The position numbers and the translations under genes were made by a program. Below, piece by piece: positions 14,980 to 24,679 of a stretch of DNA of 28,703 bases. The notes below the pieces were generated by a model. It searched no databases and was not told where the DNA came from. It saw only the letters and a list, made by a program, of their open reading frames with translations. This stretch comes from a virus: IMG/VR virus record IMGVR_UViG_3300048105_000167, positions 1-28,703 of that record; one strand, given 5' to 3'. Position 1 is the stretch's first letter. Each line of letters opens with the position of its first letter.

Positions 14980-16743
14980 TTAGGGATAGCTTTTCATTAC
15001 TTCCGACTCAACAGCCAGTAGTTCAGTAGCCGTGGTGTCTGTATTGGTAAGAGTAAACAAACAATAATGCCCCAACATCCCGTGAGATTCCGCTTGCTGG
15101 TTTTTAATATATGCAATATAAGCGTCTTGAGCAGAAATTGTTACCGCATTTTGAATGTTGTTTTGAATCACAAGAGTGTTTAATGCTTGGCTTAAATCAA
15201 CATTTATAGCTGTTAGTTGACCCGCTAACTGAAGAGTGCTATATGGAGGCAAGGAAAAATATATCATGTCTCCAATACTTATGTCGTTTCCAATAACTAC
15301 TTGAGGAGATGTGCTGAATCCAATTTGAGTGTTTGTTCCGTCTACAGCGTTAAAACTAGATTTTCCTATTCCATTTACAGACCGCATAGGATATTCTGAA
15401 GCGTCAGCTGGACTAGCTCCAGTTGCTCTAACATAAGCAAACCACGCGCCTTCTTTTTTCTCAAACCAAGTGCTATCTATACTGCCTCCGCTTTGTATAT
15501 CTGTAGATAGTGATGCGCTCCAAGAGCTATCGCTTTCTAAGTTAATTGTTTTAAATATTTTATTCTCTAACGCGCTGTCGTTAAAGACTGAGGATATTTG
15601 CGAGTTGTACTGTACATTATAATAATTGTTCCTAAGTGGGTTAGTGTTATGGCTATACAGTTGACCTCTTTTAAAAGAATAAAAATAGTTGTTCATTCCA
15701 ATCATCATGTCGGGATAATAAGAATAGAACGAAGGCCACCCCTGGACTCCAGCGCTATAACTTAATGTATATTGCGTTGTGGGGTCTTGTACTGGAGGGA
15801 TTATTGGAGGGCCTATTGGGGGACAAACTTGGGCATTATAGACAAAATTGTTCTGCCCTCCCATATATCCATGATAATAACACTCATAACTTATTGTACC
15901 AAAATCCGCGCTTACTGCCACGGTTACATCTCCATAAAAATATTCATAAGTATTTCCGTCTAATCCAGTCTTTGTGCCAATACTGTATTGTCCCGTGTAA
16001 GATATTAAACTTGTTTTGCCGTTGTTTTGAAAAGCAATGGGATGTGTTGCGGGAATAGCATTAAAAATAAAAGTTCCTGTTGATGAACCGTACACCCCAT
16101 AGTTGCCATTAAAAATATAAGAATTAACTCCAGTTATTTCTTGAAAACTAACACTGTTGGTAGAAGAAAAACAATAATCAGGTATAGTTACGGGCGTAGG
16201 TGAGGGAACGGGTGCGGGAGAGCCAGAAGTTAATAGGTCATAGGTAACTCCGCTTGTAAGGGTTAACCCATTTAAGGTTACAGTTCCTACCGATAATGGC
16301 TCGTAAGAACTACCAAAGCCATTATCATCAAAAAATGGAGATGTTTGTTTGGCATAACTTACGCTCCAAGTTCCAGAAGAGCCGTCATCTCCAGTAATAG
16401 TTCCAGAAACTGTTCCAGTTCCAGGATTGGTTTGAGATGAAGTAATCATAAAAGCGGCAGTCGTAACTCCAGTAGATGGTGTATAGTAAAATCTTGCCAA
16501 GGAAAGATTTGATGCTGTACCGCTTCCGTTTAAAGCAAAGCCAATAGTAGTGGCTGCGCCTCCGCTACCTTCAATAGAATTATAGCATCCAAAACCTGGG
16601 AGATTAGTTGTCAAGGTAGTTGGTGTAAACCCTGCTCCCATACTTGCAGAACTTGGGCAGTCTGTTAAAGCCCCTTTGTTATATCCTACAGCTGGAACGC
16701 CAACTATGCTTGCTGCTCCTGCCGTAAATTTCCAGCCGTTCAT
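14980..16743 (-). CDS. Tail fibre-like protein with embedded cupredoxin-like domain
   Basis: A 587-residue Gly/Ser/Thr/Asn-rich, beta-structured protein, judged a virion tail fibre or tip. Residues 1-172 form an N-terminal beta domain. A short Pro linker (PAPVPSPTPVT, 176-186) leads to residues about 190-305, which look like a cupredoxin: ATHPIAF with H234, and later ECYYHGYMGG with C288, H291 and M294. This C-x2-H-x2-M spacing matches the type 1 copper loop of amicyanin. A second Pro-rich linker (307-322) leads to a C-terminal domain ending TELLAVESEVMKSYP, a style seen at the ends of phage receptor-binding proteins. It follows the glycosyltransferase gene after 36 bases with a TAAATTTG box. 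Copper binding is predicted, not shown. Confidence 0.75.
   Translation of the reverse strand: MNGWKFTAGAASIVGVPAVGYNKGALTDCPSSASMGAGFTPTTLTTNLPGFGCYNSIEGSGGAATTIGFALNGSGTASNLSLARFYYTPSTGVTTAAFMITSSQTNPGTGTVSGTITGDDGSSGTWSVSYAKQTSPFFDDNGFGSSYEPLSVGTVTLNGLTLTSGVTYDLLTSGSPAPVPSPTPVTIPDYCFSSTNSVSFQEITGVNSYIFNGNYGVYGSSTGTFIFNAIPATHPIAFQNNGKTSLISYTGQYSIGTKTGLDGNTYEYFYGDVTVAVSADFGTISYECYYHGYMGGQNNFVYNAQVCPPIGPPIIPPVQDPTTQYTLSYSAGVQGWPSFYSYYPDMMIGMNNYFYSFKRGQLYSHNTNPLRNNYYNVQYNSQISSVFNDSALENKIFKTINLESDSSWSASLSTDIQSGGSIDSTWFEKKEGAWFAYVRATGASPADASEYPMRSVNGIGKSSFNAVDGTNTQIGFSTSPQVVIGNDISIGDMIYFSLPPYSTLQLAGQLTAINVDLSQALNTLVIQNNIQNAVTISAQDAYIAYIKNQQAESHGMLGHYCLFTLTNTDTTATELLAVESEVMKSYP
15861..16060 (-). 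other. Cupredoxin-like domain coding region within the tail fibre gene
   Basis: This span encodes about residues 229-294 of the 587 aa protein. The candidate copper ligands are H234, C288, H291 and M294. The pattern HP-[IL]-x-F ... YxCxxHxxMGG recurs in marine phage structural proteins as I recall, although it is seldom given a function. Confidence 0.6.
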
Positions 16744-16759
16744 ATAATTCTATTTATTG

Positions 16760-16767
16760 CAAATTTA
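16760..16767 (-). promoter_or_regulatory. Possible -7 box (TAAATTTG) before the tail fibre gene
   Basis: Plus-strand CAAATTTA reads TAAATTTG on the minus strand, matching TAnnTTTG, 16 bases before the ATG at 16743 and inside the 36-base gap after the glycosyltransferase gene. No clear -33 element. The region is A+T-rich, so a chance match is possible. Confidence 0.3.
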
Positions 16768-16779
16768 CAAATTAATATG

Positions 16780-17625
16780 TTATATCTTTTTTTGCTGCGT
16801 ATAGCCAAGCCATTTTTTAGCTTGATTATAAAATAAATTATTAGGGAATAATGAAGCATCTAAATTGCTAATTTTATGTTTATCGAATAAAGGGTCGCAA
16901 CTATAATGCGCAATGTAATGGCTATCTTTTAATTCATTTATTCCAGGGTAATAACAGTTTTGAATATCTATCATTTTTATTTTATGATTATGACAAGCAA
17001 TATTTAAACCGTACATAGCACACCACCAAGAATGTTGATTCCCTTTTTCTTTTTCAGTTACACTACAAGAATAAATTATAATGTCATCTATAATTCTTTT
17101 AATAGTTTTTACCCTAGCTATAACATTAAATCCTCCATTTATGTACCCCTCTTCATCGTGAGTTAAATATTGATTTATAACCTTTCTATTTATAGATTCA
17201 GGTTTAGAAATATGCATATGCCAGTCTTCATACGTTGCGTCTACTAAAACTACATCATAGTCTAAATGGTCATATACTTTTGGGTATGGTTTTAAATGAA
17301 CTAAGTCGGAGTCAATTATTTCTACAACCTGCTCGTCTTTAAATAAATCAAGCAATTGTTTGGCTGCTATAAATACGTTTATAGGTATATGCCACTGCTT
17401 GTCACTTTTAACGTAGTCATATACAGAGCCCACCATTTTATATGGTAAAGACATATCCCACTCTACATCAAACTTAGAAGCCTCATTAAAGTGATTATAT
17501 CTAATTATGGGTATGTAGGCTTTACTAATAGCCTCTTCTCCATAAACTTCTTTGTGTTGGTATTGAAAAAAAGATATTTGTTTTTCAAAAAAAGGTATAG
17601 CAACAGCAACAGGAATAGTTATCAT
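16780..17625 (-). CDS. Probable DxD glycosyltransferase (hydroxyproline/serine-glycosyltransferase-like)
   Basis: A 281-residue protein with GT-A-type features: an N-terminal strand (IPVAVAIPFF), a HIPINVFIAAKQLLDLF helix, then VVEIIDSDLVHLKPYP (residues 100-115) with a DxD-type metal/sugar-nucleotide motif D105-S-D107. Later come GYINGGFNVI (160-169), a common acceptor-side GT-A motif, and HSWWCAMYGLNIAC (198-211) with a Trp pair. The order helix, IIDSDLVHLKP, NGGFN, W-rich helix recalls eukaryotic hydroxyproline arabinosyltransferases and peptidyl-serine galactosyltransferases, which also use an acidic D/E-x-D. The ATG overlaps the dioxygenase stop (ATGA), so the two enzymes are translationally coupled. 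Hand-counted lines are only 23-37 % G+C, lower than neighbours. Acceptor and sugar are inferred, not seen. Confidence 0.7.
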   Translation of the reverse strand: MITIPVAVAIPFFEKQISFFQYQHKEVYGEEAISKAYIPIIRYNHFNEASKFDVEWDMSLPYKMVGSVYDYVKSDKQWHIPINVFIAAKQLLDLFKDEQVVEIIDSDLVHLKPYPKVYDHLDYDVVLVDATYEDWHMHISKPESINRKVINQYLTHDEEGYINGGFNVIARVKTIKRIIDDIIIYSCSVTEKEKGNQHSWWCAMYGLNIACHNHKIKMIDIQNCYYPGINELKDSHYIAHYSCDPLFDKHKISNLDASLFPNNLFYNQAKKWLGYTQQKKI

Positions 17626-18791
17626 GCAAGCTGATAGTGAACATAAAAGTTCCTAAAGTATGTCCCTTGAAAAGAATCTACCCTTCCGTGAGCACACCTG
17701 GCAGATTCATATAGTATCATCTCTCCGACATTAGCATAAACTTTATTCCAATTACCGTTATGGTCTTGTATGTCTAATGCCCAGTCATCTCCAAACTCTT
17801 TGTGTTGACACCCACACCTTAAATCTTTATCCACTATTATAATTGAAGACACATGATGTGTGGCAACTCTATCGGTATGTGTAGCTAAAGTTGAGCCTCT
17901 TTTGTATGACCTAATGCCATATATAAAAGAAGGAGATATTTGTTGTCTAGCAAAGTCTTCGTGTATAGGTTGAAGTTGAGTGTGTATTAAAGACCTTATA
18001 TATGGAAGGTGGTCGAAAGAAAAAAGTTCTGTGTCGCCTGTAGGAATAAATTGTTCTTTTCCTTGAAATTCTTCTGGTTGAGATTTTTCTTTTAGTAAAG
18101 TGTAAGCGTCTTGAATCAATGCCCAAGTTGCAGGGGGGCATTTTACTACTTTATACCCGTTTGGAGTTAGTTTTGGTAAATCATTAATGTCGTTGTATTC
18201 TTTTGGCTTGTTAAAAAACATGTTTTGGTCTTTAACATTGTCCCAAGAGTTTTCTCTCCACCAAGAAGTAATGATGTATTTCTTTCCTTTTATTATAGGC
18301 ATTCCTTCATGCATGGAATCATTTTGCATCTCTCCATTCACCATGTTTTTCCAACTCAAAGCCATGCCCTCCTTTGGATGTACTATTTTGTTTTGATTGA
18401 CAAAATTTGTACCGCCTCCCTCAAAGTCATCATTGAGATATATCATTAAAGTGTCTGTTCTGTTACCAGAATGCAAGCAATGTTTCTTAATTGCTGGGCC
18501 TGAAAAAAAATCTTGATGTGGTTTAAAATACTGTCCTTCTTCGTAAAGCTGTCCTTGTAAGTGTTCTCCTTTAGCAAGCTCAATACCTAAAAAATCAGCT
18601 ATCTTTTTTTGAAGTTGTTGAACCTTTTCATCTCTATGATTAAGGTTGCAGGTACTAGAGGTTCGGGTATCCGAAATAGTGCTTAATTCTTTTCCTCCTT
18701 CAACTACTGAAGAGGGGGCATGATTCTTGTCAATCATGTCAATAAAATAAGCGCACTCTTCTTTTGTTAAAAAGTTTAGAGTTTCTTTCAT
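17622..18791 (-). CDS. Tandem 2-oxoglutarate/Fe(II) dioxygenase, prolyl 4-hydroxylase-like
   Basis: A 389-residue protein with two complete dioxygenase halves. N-terminal half (about 1-180) is P4H-like: QLYEEGQYFKPHQDFF carries H92-x-D94. H161 is the distal iron ligand, and K171, ten residues later (GKKYIITSWW), is the 2-oxoglutarate anchor, the same H+10=K spacing as collagen P4H. C-terminal half (about 285-389): YKRGSTLATHTDR has H305-x-D307, CAHGR has H368, and R380 in TYFRNFYVHY is the probable 2-oxoglutarate arginine. Both halves appear catalytically intact, which suggests two hydroxylation specificities or an internal cascade. The gene lies between a Pro/Thr-stalk protein and a glycosyltransferase, so proline-rich tail proteins are plausible substrates. 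Nucleotide demethylation is a less likely alternative. Confidence 0.9.
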   Translation of the reverse strand: MKETLNFLTKEECAYFIDMIDKNHAPSSVVEGGKELSTISDTRTSSTCNLNHRDEKVQQLQKKIADFLGIELAKGEHLQGQLYEEGQYFKPHQDFFSGPAIKKHCLHSGNRTDTLMIYLNDDFEGGGTNFVNQNKIVHPKEGMALSWKNMVNGEMQNDSMHEGMPIIKGKKYIITSWWRENSWDNVKDQNMFFNKPKEYNDINDLPKLTPNGYKVVKCPPATWALIQDAYTLLKEKSQPEEFQGKEQFIPTGDTELFSFDHLPYIRSLIHTQLQPIHEDFARQQISPSFIYGIRSYKRGSTLATHTDRVATHHVSSIIIVDKDLRCGCQHKEFGDDWALDIQDHNGNWNKVYANVGEMILYESARCAHGRVDSFQGTYFRNFYVHYQLA

Positions 18792-18826
18792 TAGATTAAA
18801 TTTTTATAAAGATAAATATATTTCAG

Positions 18827-19417
<591 letters not shown>

Positions 19418-19428
19418 TTTTTAATATT

Positions 19429-22400
19429 TTATGGACATGTGTTACAATTAGCGTGAAAGCTCGAAGGTGAAATTTGTTGACCACCGCTTGCAATTGCGTT
19501 TACTGTCCAACATTGGTTATTCCAAACTAAAGCCTGTCCTATATTTAAAGACTGAGTAATTTCTACATCAGTTAAACTGCCTGTTGTACACTGTCTTAAT
19601 TCATAATAATACACCCCAGGAATACATTCCGTACAATCCGTATATTCTGTATAGATACTAAAAGGCTGCCCAGATATGCTTGTTGTTTTAGTTAATACAG
19701 TATAACAATTTCCATTGTATCCTATTACCATCCCAGTGTTTAGTAGGCCATCGTCATATACTTGTAAATTTGCTGCACCTCCACTGCACAACTGTAAATC
19801 CCAAACTTCAGTTCCAGCAGGAGTTGGGGAAGTATTACACACCCCTGTTAAGTCTATATTAGAAACCGTACCCTGGTTTGTCATTCTAAATATTCCTGAA
19901 GACAATCCTGTTCCACTATTTGCATTTCTTACACCGAAGTACCTGTCATTGCCTTGGAACGGAACTTGAAGAAGTTGGTCAGAATAAAATACTGTACTAT
20001 TTGCAAACACATCTGAATAGTTTGCAACTGCCGCATACACATAAGTTCCCGTCAATGGACAAGAAGCAGGGCTCGTGATTGAACCATTATTTTCTATAGG
20101 CCAAGCATAAAACGTTGGGCTTGGGGTTGGCGCTACTGGAGTAGGCGTTGGGATTGGTGTACATCCAGTGCAAGCATCGGCTAAACCTGTATTAGAATAA
20201 CACAAACTAGCTGATGAAGATTCTCTGTAGTCCCAAATTAAATATAAATTCTGTCCAGAAGCAGGCATAGAAAACTCTGCATAAAACTGCTCAGGATTAG
20301 ATTGAGAAATAATAGGAGTAGCATCATTTGCTTGTAATAACAATGAGTCAATCGAGGCACTGTTATTTTCAAAAAGAGTGTCTGTTCTTAAATACTTTAA
20401 CTTATTTCCGTTTATATTAAAATTAAAGTTATCAAAGCTCTCTTTTCTACTTATAATAGATACTGTGGCATTTGACCCTGGAATAACCCCTCCTCCTTCT
20501 TTACCCGCAATAAGAGTGTATTGAGAAACCACAGGATTTATCGTGCTTGTAGAAAATTCTACTCTTTCAGAATGTAAGGGAGATACATAATTTCCTGCAC
20601 TCCATCTATATTCGTTAGTTATGTATTTTTCTGCATCAGAGTTGCTAGTTACGGCTACATTATAAATGTTTATGACTTCAGATTGAGGACATTCAACATC
20701 AACTTGAATGGTGTCAGAAGTAAGTGAATCAGTAGTAATTGTGATGTCTACAGTGGTGGCAGAAACAGAGTTTTTGCTAAAAGTCAATACTCCGCTTTGA
20801 TATACTGTTCCCGTAGAATAAGTTGCACCATCATAAACAGCGGTAATTACATACCCCGTTCCACTTAATGCACTTTCACTAACCTGTTGGTTTGAGTTTA
20901 ATTCAGTTATAACAAGGTCGCTTGATTCAGAAAGAATGTCGTCAGTTCCTTCAAATGGTATTGTATACTTTATTTCTGTCTGGCCTAAAAATTCAGTAAG
21001 CTCTACGCAATAGTTAAAAGCCACACCAGGCTCTAAAGTAATAAACTTGTTGATTCCACAGTTTACACAATCAGCTAGTAAAGTGTCAGTAGAAAGAGTT
21101 GTTGCTAAAACATACTCATTCATATACGGGTCATAACCCCCTAGTTTTTCTGTATCAAAAGCTTCTATGAATAAATCTCTAAACCAACTCCTCATCCCAT
21201 ATTGAGATACAATCTCCAGCTGTTCGTTTTGAGCGCTTGAGCCTATAAGGTTTAACACCACTCCCCTTTTAGCGTCAGTAAAATATTTGTTCTTGCCCCA
21301 TGCAGCAAAACTTTCTGGGTTTTTACTTATGCCATACTCTTCTATTCTGGTTATCTGAGTTCCCAACACCTCTGGCACAGACGTAAGCGCTCCTCCACCA
21401 GAAGCATCGCTAAGAAGGTTTTTGCCTGCTAAAACATAAGATATTTTATCTTCTTGTAAAACTAAAACATCTGACTTTCTAGAATGTAGCTTTTGAATAG
21501 AACCAAAGATTTCTTCTAAACTTTTAAAGTTTGCTAACCCTAAATTAAATTCATTTAGTTTGTTTACGTTTGTTTCGTCATTATATACACCACTATAAGT
21601 AATGTCAGCTGTTCTGTGAGCTTCTTTGTATTCTTGAGTCGAGGTAGAGGTTGTTCTTTCTCCATAGTTTAATGTCTTGCCAACTATAGAATCTAAAATC
21701 TTGTAACTTTCAACTCCATTTCCAAAAGAATATACATTGGCAAATTCTGCATCTACAATAGCAGAGACAGTGTCTGTTTGATTTTGAATGTTGCCTTGGT
21801 GATGTCCATCCTCGTCTATAGGAAAAGACAGGTGGTTTTCATACCAAATATTTGGAGCAGCGTCTTGAGGAATTGTTTCAAAAGTTACAACTGATTCTGC
21901 TCTGTAAACTTGTATTTCTGCTGTTACACTAGACCTTCTCTTGTCTCGAGAAGCAACTCCACCGCACCTTTGAGTCCCTGTAATTAAAAGATATAATCTA
22001 TTTTGATTTGTTCCAGATGAAGATGTATCTCTGTAAAATCTGTAATAGTTTGTGTTAACTCCTGTTGAAATGTCTTGAGTGCCAGATTGAGAATCTAAAT
22101 TAGGCGCAGATGATTGAGCTAAATAAGGCTCATCCGTGTTTACAATAGGAGCTCCATCTCCCCCCACATCTGTAATCGCATCGTTAAATACTGTAGCTAC
22201 ATTATCTCCATAAAACCAATCTGACATATTATTGTAATCTGCCGAAGCCACCAGGTTTACATCTATCTGGTTTATTCTTCTTTCACATGCACCATTTCCT
22301 TTTCCAGGCCCTAATCTTTCTTGTCTTATATTAATGGTAATTCTAGTTCCCGCAGGCACATCATAGTCTATGTATTCCCCTGGATTAGCAGGGTCTTCAA

Positions 22401-24678
22401 CGTTCATAGGATACGCCAATATTGGGTAAGCCCCGCTTGCATTTCTAGCGGTATATTCTGTACCTGGAGCTACAATTGAATTGTCTGTTTTTTTTGTAGA
22501 AAAATTACTGGGGTTTAGTTTCATGTAAGTCCCCGCAACAGCTTTTACCTCATTGCCTCCATCATCCACTAAATCAGGCAGAAAATCTAAAGCTTGGGCT
22601 GTTTTTTCTAAAACAGATGTTTCTACACATCTTAATACTGGCCCTTGGCTGTCTGACTTTACAATAAGTCTATCTCCCTCTTGTATTTTGTTTGCACTTT
22701 CTCCTTCTAATAAAAACCACACAAAGTTAGTCCCTGTTTGTTTGTAGTATATATTAGAATAAATAGTGTCATAAGTGTCTTCAGAGGGCTTTATTACAAA
22801 CTTATACCTTGTAGCCCAACTAGGAGCTAATTGCTGTATAGGTATTGTAGCCTGTATTTTATTTTGATTGATTGAGTTTGCACAAGGAATTTGTACTGTG
22901 TTGCTTGGGCTCACCAAAGCTGTAGATGACCGACCATACTCATCCATGTATACCATGCCGATTTCATACCCCCTGTTACTGTGTAAGCTTAAAGTGTTGC
23001 TTGTCCCTTGGTATACTGCTGAGCTAAAACTAACATTATAATACTCATAAGCCGTATTAGAACTATCAACGTATTTCATTGCTATCATAACAAGCCCTAT
23101 AGTGTTACTTCCAGGAGTAGACACTATACTAATAGGCTGTCCGTCTGCTGTGATACCACTTGCCGTCTTTGTGTATGACCCCAAGGTAGATGGAAGGGCA
23201 CAGTTTAATTGGTCGGTTAATGTTGTGCCATTACAAGCATTAGGAACGGTTTGTATGTTTGTAGCTGTTCCTATTTTTTCTATAAAGTCAGTGCTAGTTG
23301 CTAAAGAATATACATTAGCAAAATCAGATGGCAATGTGTATTCAAATATTAACTCTGTTTGGCTAGTGGTAGCACCAGGTGTATTTCCTGAAAAAGCCTC
23401 ATGCTCAATTCTAAAGTCTAAACTTATAACCGCTCCTTTTTTTAATACTACAGTAGATAAGTCTAAAAATACAACAGGATTGTTTACAACAACAGTTCCA
23501 TTAATAGTGTAAGAATATGGCCCTACAGTAGAATTTACATCTTCTACGTCTATTACCTCTGAATTTAAATTAGCAATGTATTCTAATTTAATAGGGTCAT
23601 TAAACTTGTCTTTTAAGTCGTATCCGTCTTTGTAGTTTCCGTACATAAGCCTATTGCCCATAACGGTTTGAGACTGCGCTACTTTAGGAACGTTGTCATA
23701 AAGCCTTAGTATTTCAGACTCAGGTAAAAGCGTAAATATTTTACTGTCATCAAAAGTAAAAGTATAATTGTTAAAGTCAGCATACCCTAAATTACTTTTA
23801 TTAAAGGTCTCTATTACTTTTATATTAGATGTAGTCGACTCCTTAAATAGTAGCTGAATATCCTGCACTAAAGGCCCCCCAGCGTTAAATGTTATTATAA
23901 CAGCGTTCTTGCTGTTTTTCATCCCTTCGTTTAAAAAACTATTGAAGCTAAAATTAAAAGTTCCAGGGTCAAACGCATACTTGCTAAACTGAGATGTTGC
24001 AGAGTATTCTCCATTAGAATACCTGTATCGATAAGCAAATGAAATAAATCTTTCCTCCAAAAAATTGTCTTGTTGTCCAGGTACATTTAAAAGCCGTATA
24101 GTAGGCGCTTCAACTGGAGGTCTTTTTATAACTAAAAGTTCTTCTGCTGTTATTTGGTCTATGTTGTTTACAGGTACATCATAGTTTTTGTTGATGTTTA
24201 TAACCCTTGGAGGATTTAAGTTGTCTGTAAAAAACAACAAGTCATCTACCAAATTAATTCCCGTTATTAAACTATCAGAACTAAAATTAAGAGTGGTTTT
24301 AGTGTCACTGCCATCGTTAATACTTATAACATGATAAGTTAGATTGCTAGTGTGAATATTGTAAGAAACTATTAAATCCAACTTTTGAGGTAGCCCTAAA
24401 GTAAAAGCAGGGTCATGCACAAACCAATATATTCTTTGGTTAGCTCCATCTTCAAAAGCACCAATACACCTTGCAGATAAGCTAGTGTCTGCTCCAGAAT
24501 AAGAAAGCTGTGTTAATACAGTATTTCCTTTGGAGTTTTCTACAGAACCTATCTCAGTATCCTCTGTAGAACCCAGTCTTACGTTTAGCGCATCTATGTA
24601 TTCGCCATTAGGAAGAAGCCTTTCATCAAGGCTCTTATTCATTCTTCCTTTAATAAAATTTCTCTGAAGGTTTGCCAT
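19429..24678 (-). CDS. Tail nozzle/stabilisation-type protein (P22 gp10/T7 gp12-like) with C-terminal modules
   Basis: A 1749-residue structural protein. The N-terminus (RMNKSLDERLLPNGEYIDALNVRLG, split here as two recognisable motifs) followed by GSVENSKGNT and RIYWFVHD resembles phage stabilisation/nozzle proteins, which form a beta-propeller closing the tail. The body to about residue 1500 is beta-rich and Asn/Ser/Thr-rich. It includes a segment (about 1230-1370) with immunoglobulin-like character. Then come a Pro/Thr linker (PIPTPTPVAPTPSPT, about 1507-1521), a domain with FANSTVFYSDQ shared with the 196 aa protein, and two tandem Cys modules (about 1624-1749). It is much longer than P22 gp10 (about 470 aa), so receptor-binding modules have probably been fused on. 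Preceded by an adaptor gene with one base between. Confidence 0.75.
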   Translation of the reverse strand: MANLQRNFIKGRMNKSLDERLLPNGEYIDALNVRLGSTEDTEIGSVENSKGNTVLTQLSYSGADTSLSARCIGAFEDGANQRIYWFVHDPAFTLGLPQKLDLIVSYNIHTSNLTYHVISINDGSDTKTTLNFSSDSLITGINLVDDLLFFTDNLNPPRVININKNYDVPVNNIDQITAEELLVIKRPPVEAPTIRLLNVPGQQDNFLEERFISFAYRYRYSNGEYSATSQFSKYAFDPGTFNFSFNSFLNEGMKNSKNAVIITFNAGGPLVQDIQLLFKESTTSNIKVIETFNKSNLGYADFNNYTFTFDDSKIFTLLPESEILRLYDNVPKVAQSQTVMGNRLMYGNYKDGYDLKDKFNDPIKLEYIANLNSEVIDVEDVNSTVGPYSYTINGTVVVNNPVVFLDLSTVVLKKGAVISLDFRIEHEAFSGNTPGATTSQTELIFEYTLPSDFANVYSLATSTDFIEKIGTATNIQTVPNACNGTTLTDQLNCALPSTLGSYTKTASGITADGQPISIVSTPGSNTIGLVMIAMKYVDSSNTAYEYYNVSFSSAVYQGTSNTLSLHSNRGYEIGMVYMDEYGRSSTALVSPSNTVQIPCANSINQNKIQATIPIQQLAPSWATRYKFVIKPSEDTYDTIYSNIYYKQTGTNFVWFLLEGESANKIQEGDRLIVKSDSQGPVLRCVETSVLEKTAQALDFLPDLVDDGGNEVKAVAGTYMKLNPSNFSTKKTDNSIVAPGTEYTARNASGAYPILAYPMNVEDPANPGEYIDYDVPAGTRITINIRQERLGPGKGNGACERRINQIDVNLVASADYNNMSDWFYGDNVATVFNDAITDVGGDGAPIVNTDEPYLAQSSAPNLDSQSGTQDISTGVNTNYYRFYRDTSSSGTNQNRLYLLITGTQRCGGVASRDKRRSSVTAEIQVYRAESVVTFETIPQDAAPNIWYENHLSFPIDEDGHHQGNIQNQTDTVSAIVDAEFANVYSFGNGVESYKILDSIVGKTLNYGERTTSTSTQEYKEAHRTADITYSGVYNDETNVNKLNEFNLGLANFKSLEEIFGSIQKLHSRKSDVLVLQEDKISYVLAGKNLLSDASGGGALTSVPEVLGTQITRIEEYGISKNPESFAAWGKNKYFTDAKRGVVLNLIGSSAQNEQLEIVSQYGMRSWFRDLFIEAFDTEKLGGYDPYMNEYVLATTLSTDTLLADCVNCGINKFITLEPGVAFNYCVELTEFLGQTEIKYTIPFEGTDDILSESSDLVITELNSNQQVSESALSGTGYVITAVYDGATYSTGTVYQSGVLTFSKNSVSATTVDITITTDSLTSDTIQVDVECPQSEVINIYNVAVTSNSDAEKYITNEYRWSAGNYVSPLHSERVEFSTSTINPVVSQYTLIAGKEGGGVIPGSNATVSIISRKESFDNFNFNINGNKLKYLRTDTLFENNSASIDSLLLQANDATPIISQSNPEQFYAEFSMPASGQNLYLIWDYRESSSASLCYSNTGLADACTGCTPIPTPTPVAPTPSPTFYAWPIENNGSITSPASCPLTGTYVYAAVANYSDVFANSTVFYSDQLLQVPFQGNDRYFGVRNANSGTGLSSGIFRMTNQGTVSNIDLTGVCNTSPTPAGTEVWDLQLCSGGAANLQVYDDGLLNTGMVIGYNGNCYTVLTKTTSISGQPFSIYTEYTDCTECIPGVYYYELRQCTTGSLTDVEITQSLNIGQALVWNNQCWTVNAIASGGQQISPSSFHANCNTCP
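19432..19614 (-). repeat. Cys-module copy C
   Basis: Encodes about residues 1689-1749 of the nozzle protein: YYYELRQCTTGSLTDVEITQ, then QALVWNNQCWTV, ending NCNTCP. It keeps the four-cysteine layout of copies A and B but is otherwise diverged. Confidence 0.7.
19615..19809 (-). repeat. Cys-module copy B
   Basis: Encodes about residues 1624-1688 of the nozzle protein: WDLQLCSGGAANLQVYDDG, then NTGMVIGYNGNCYTV, ending DCTEC. It closely matches copy A in the neighbouring 196 aa protein. Confidence 0.8.
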
Positions 24679-24679
24679 T

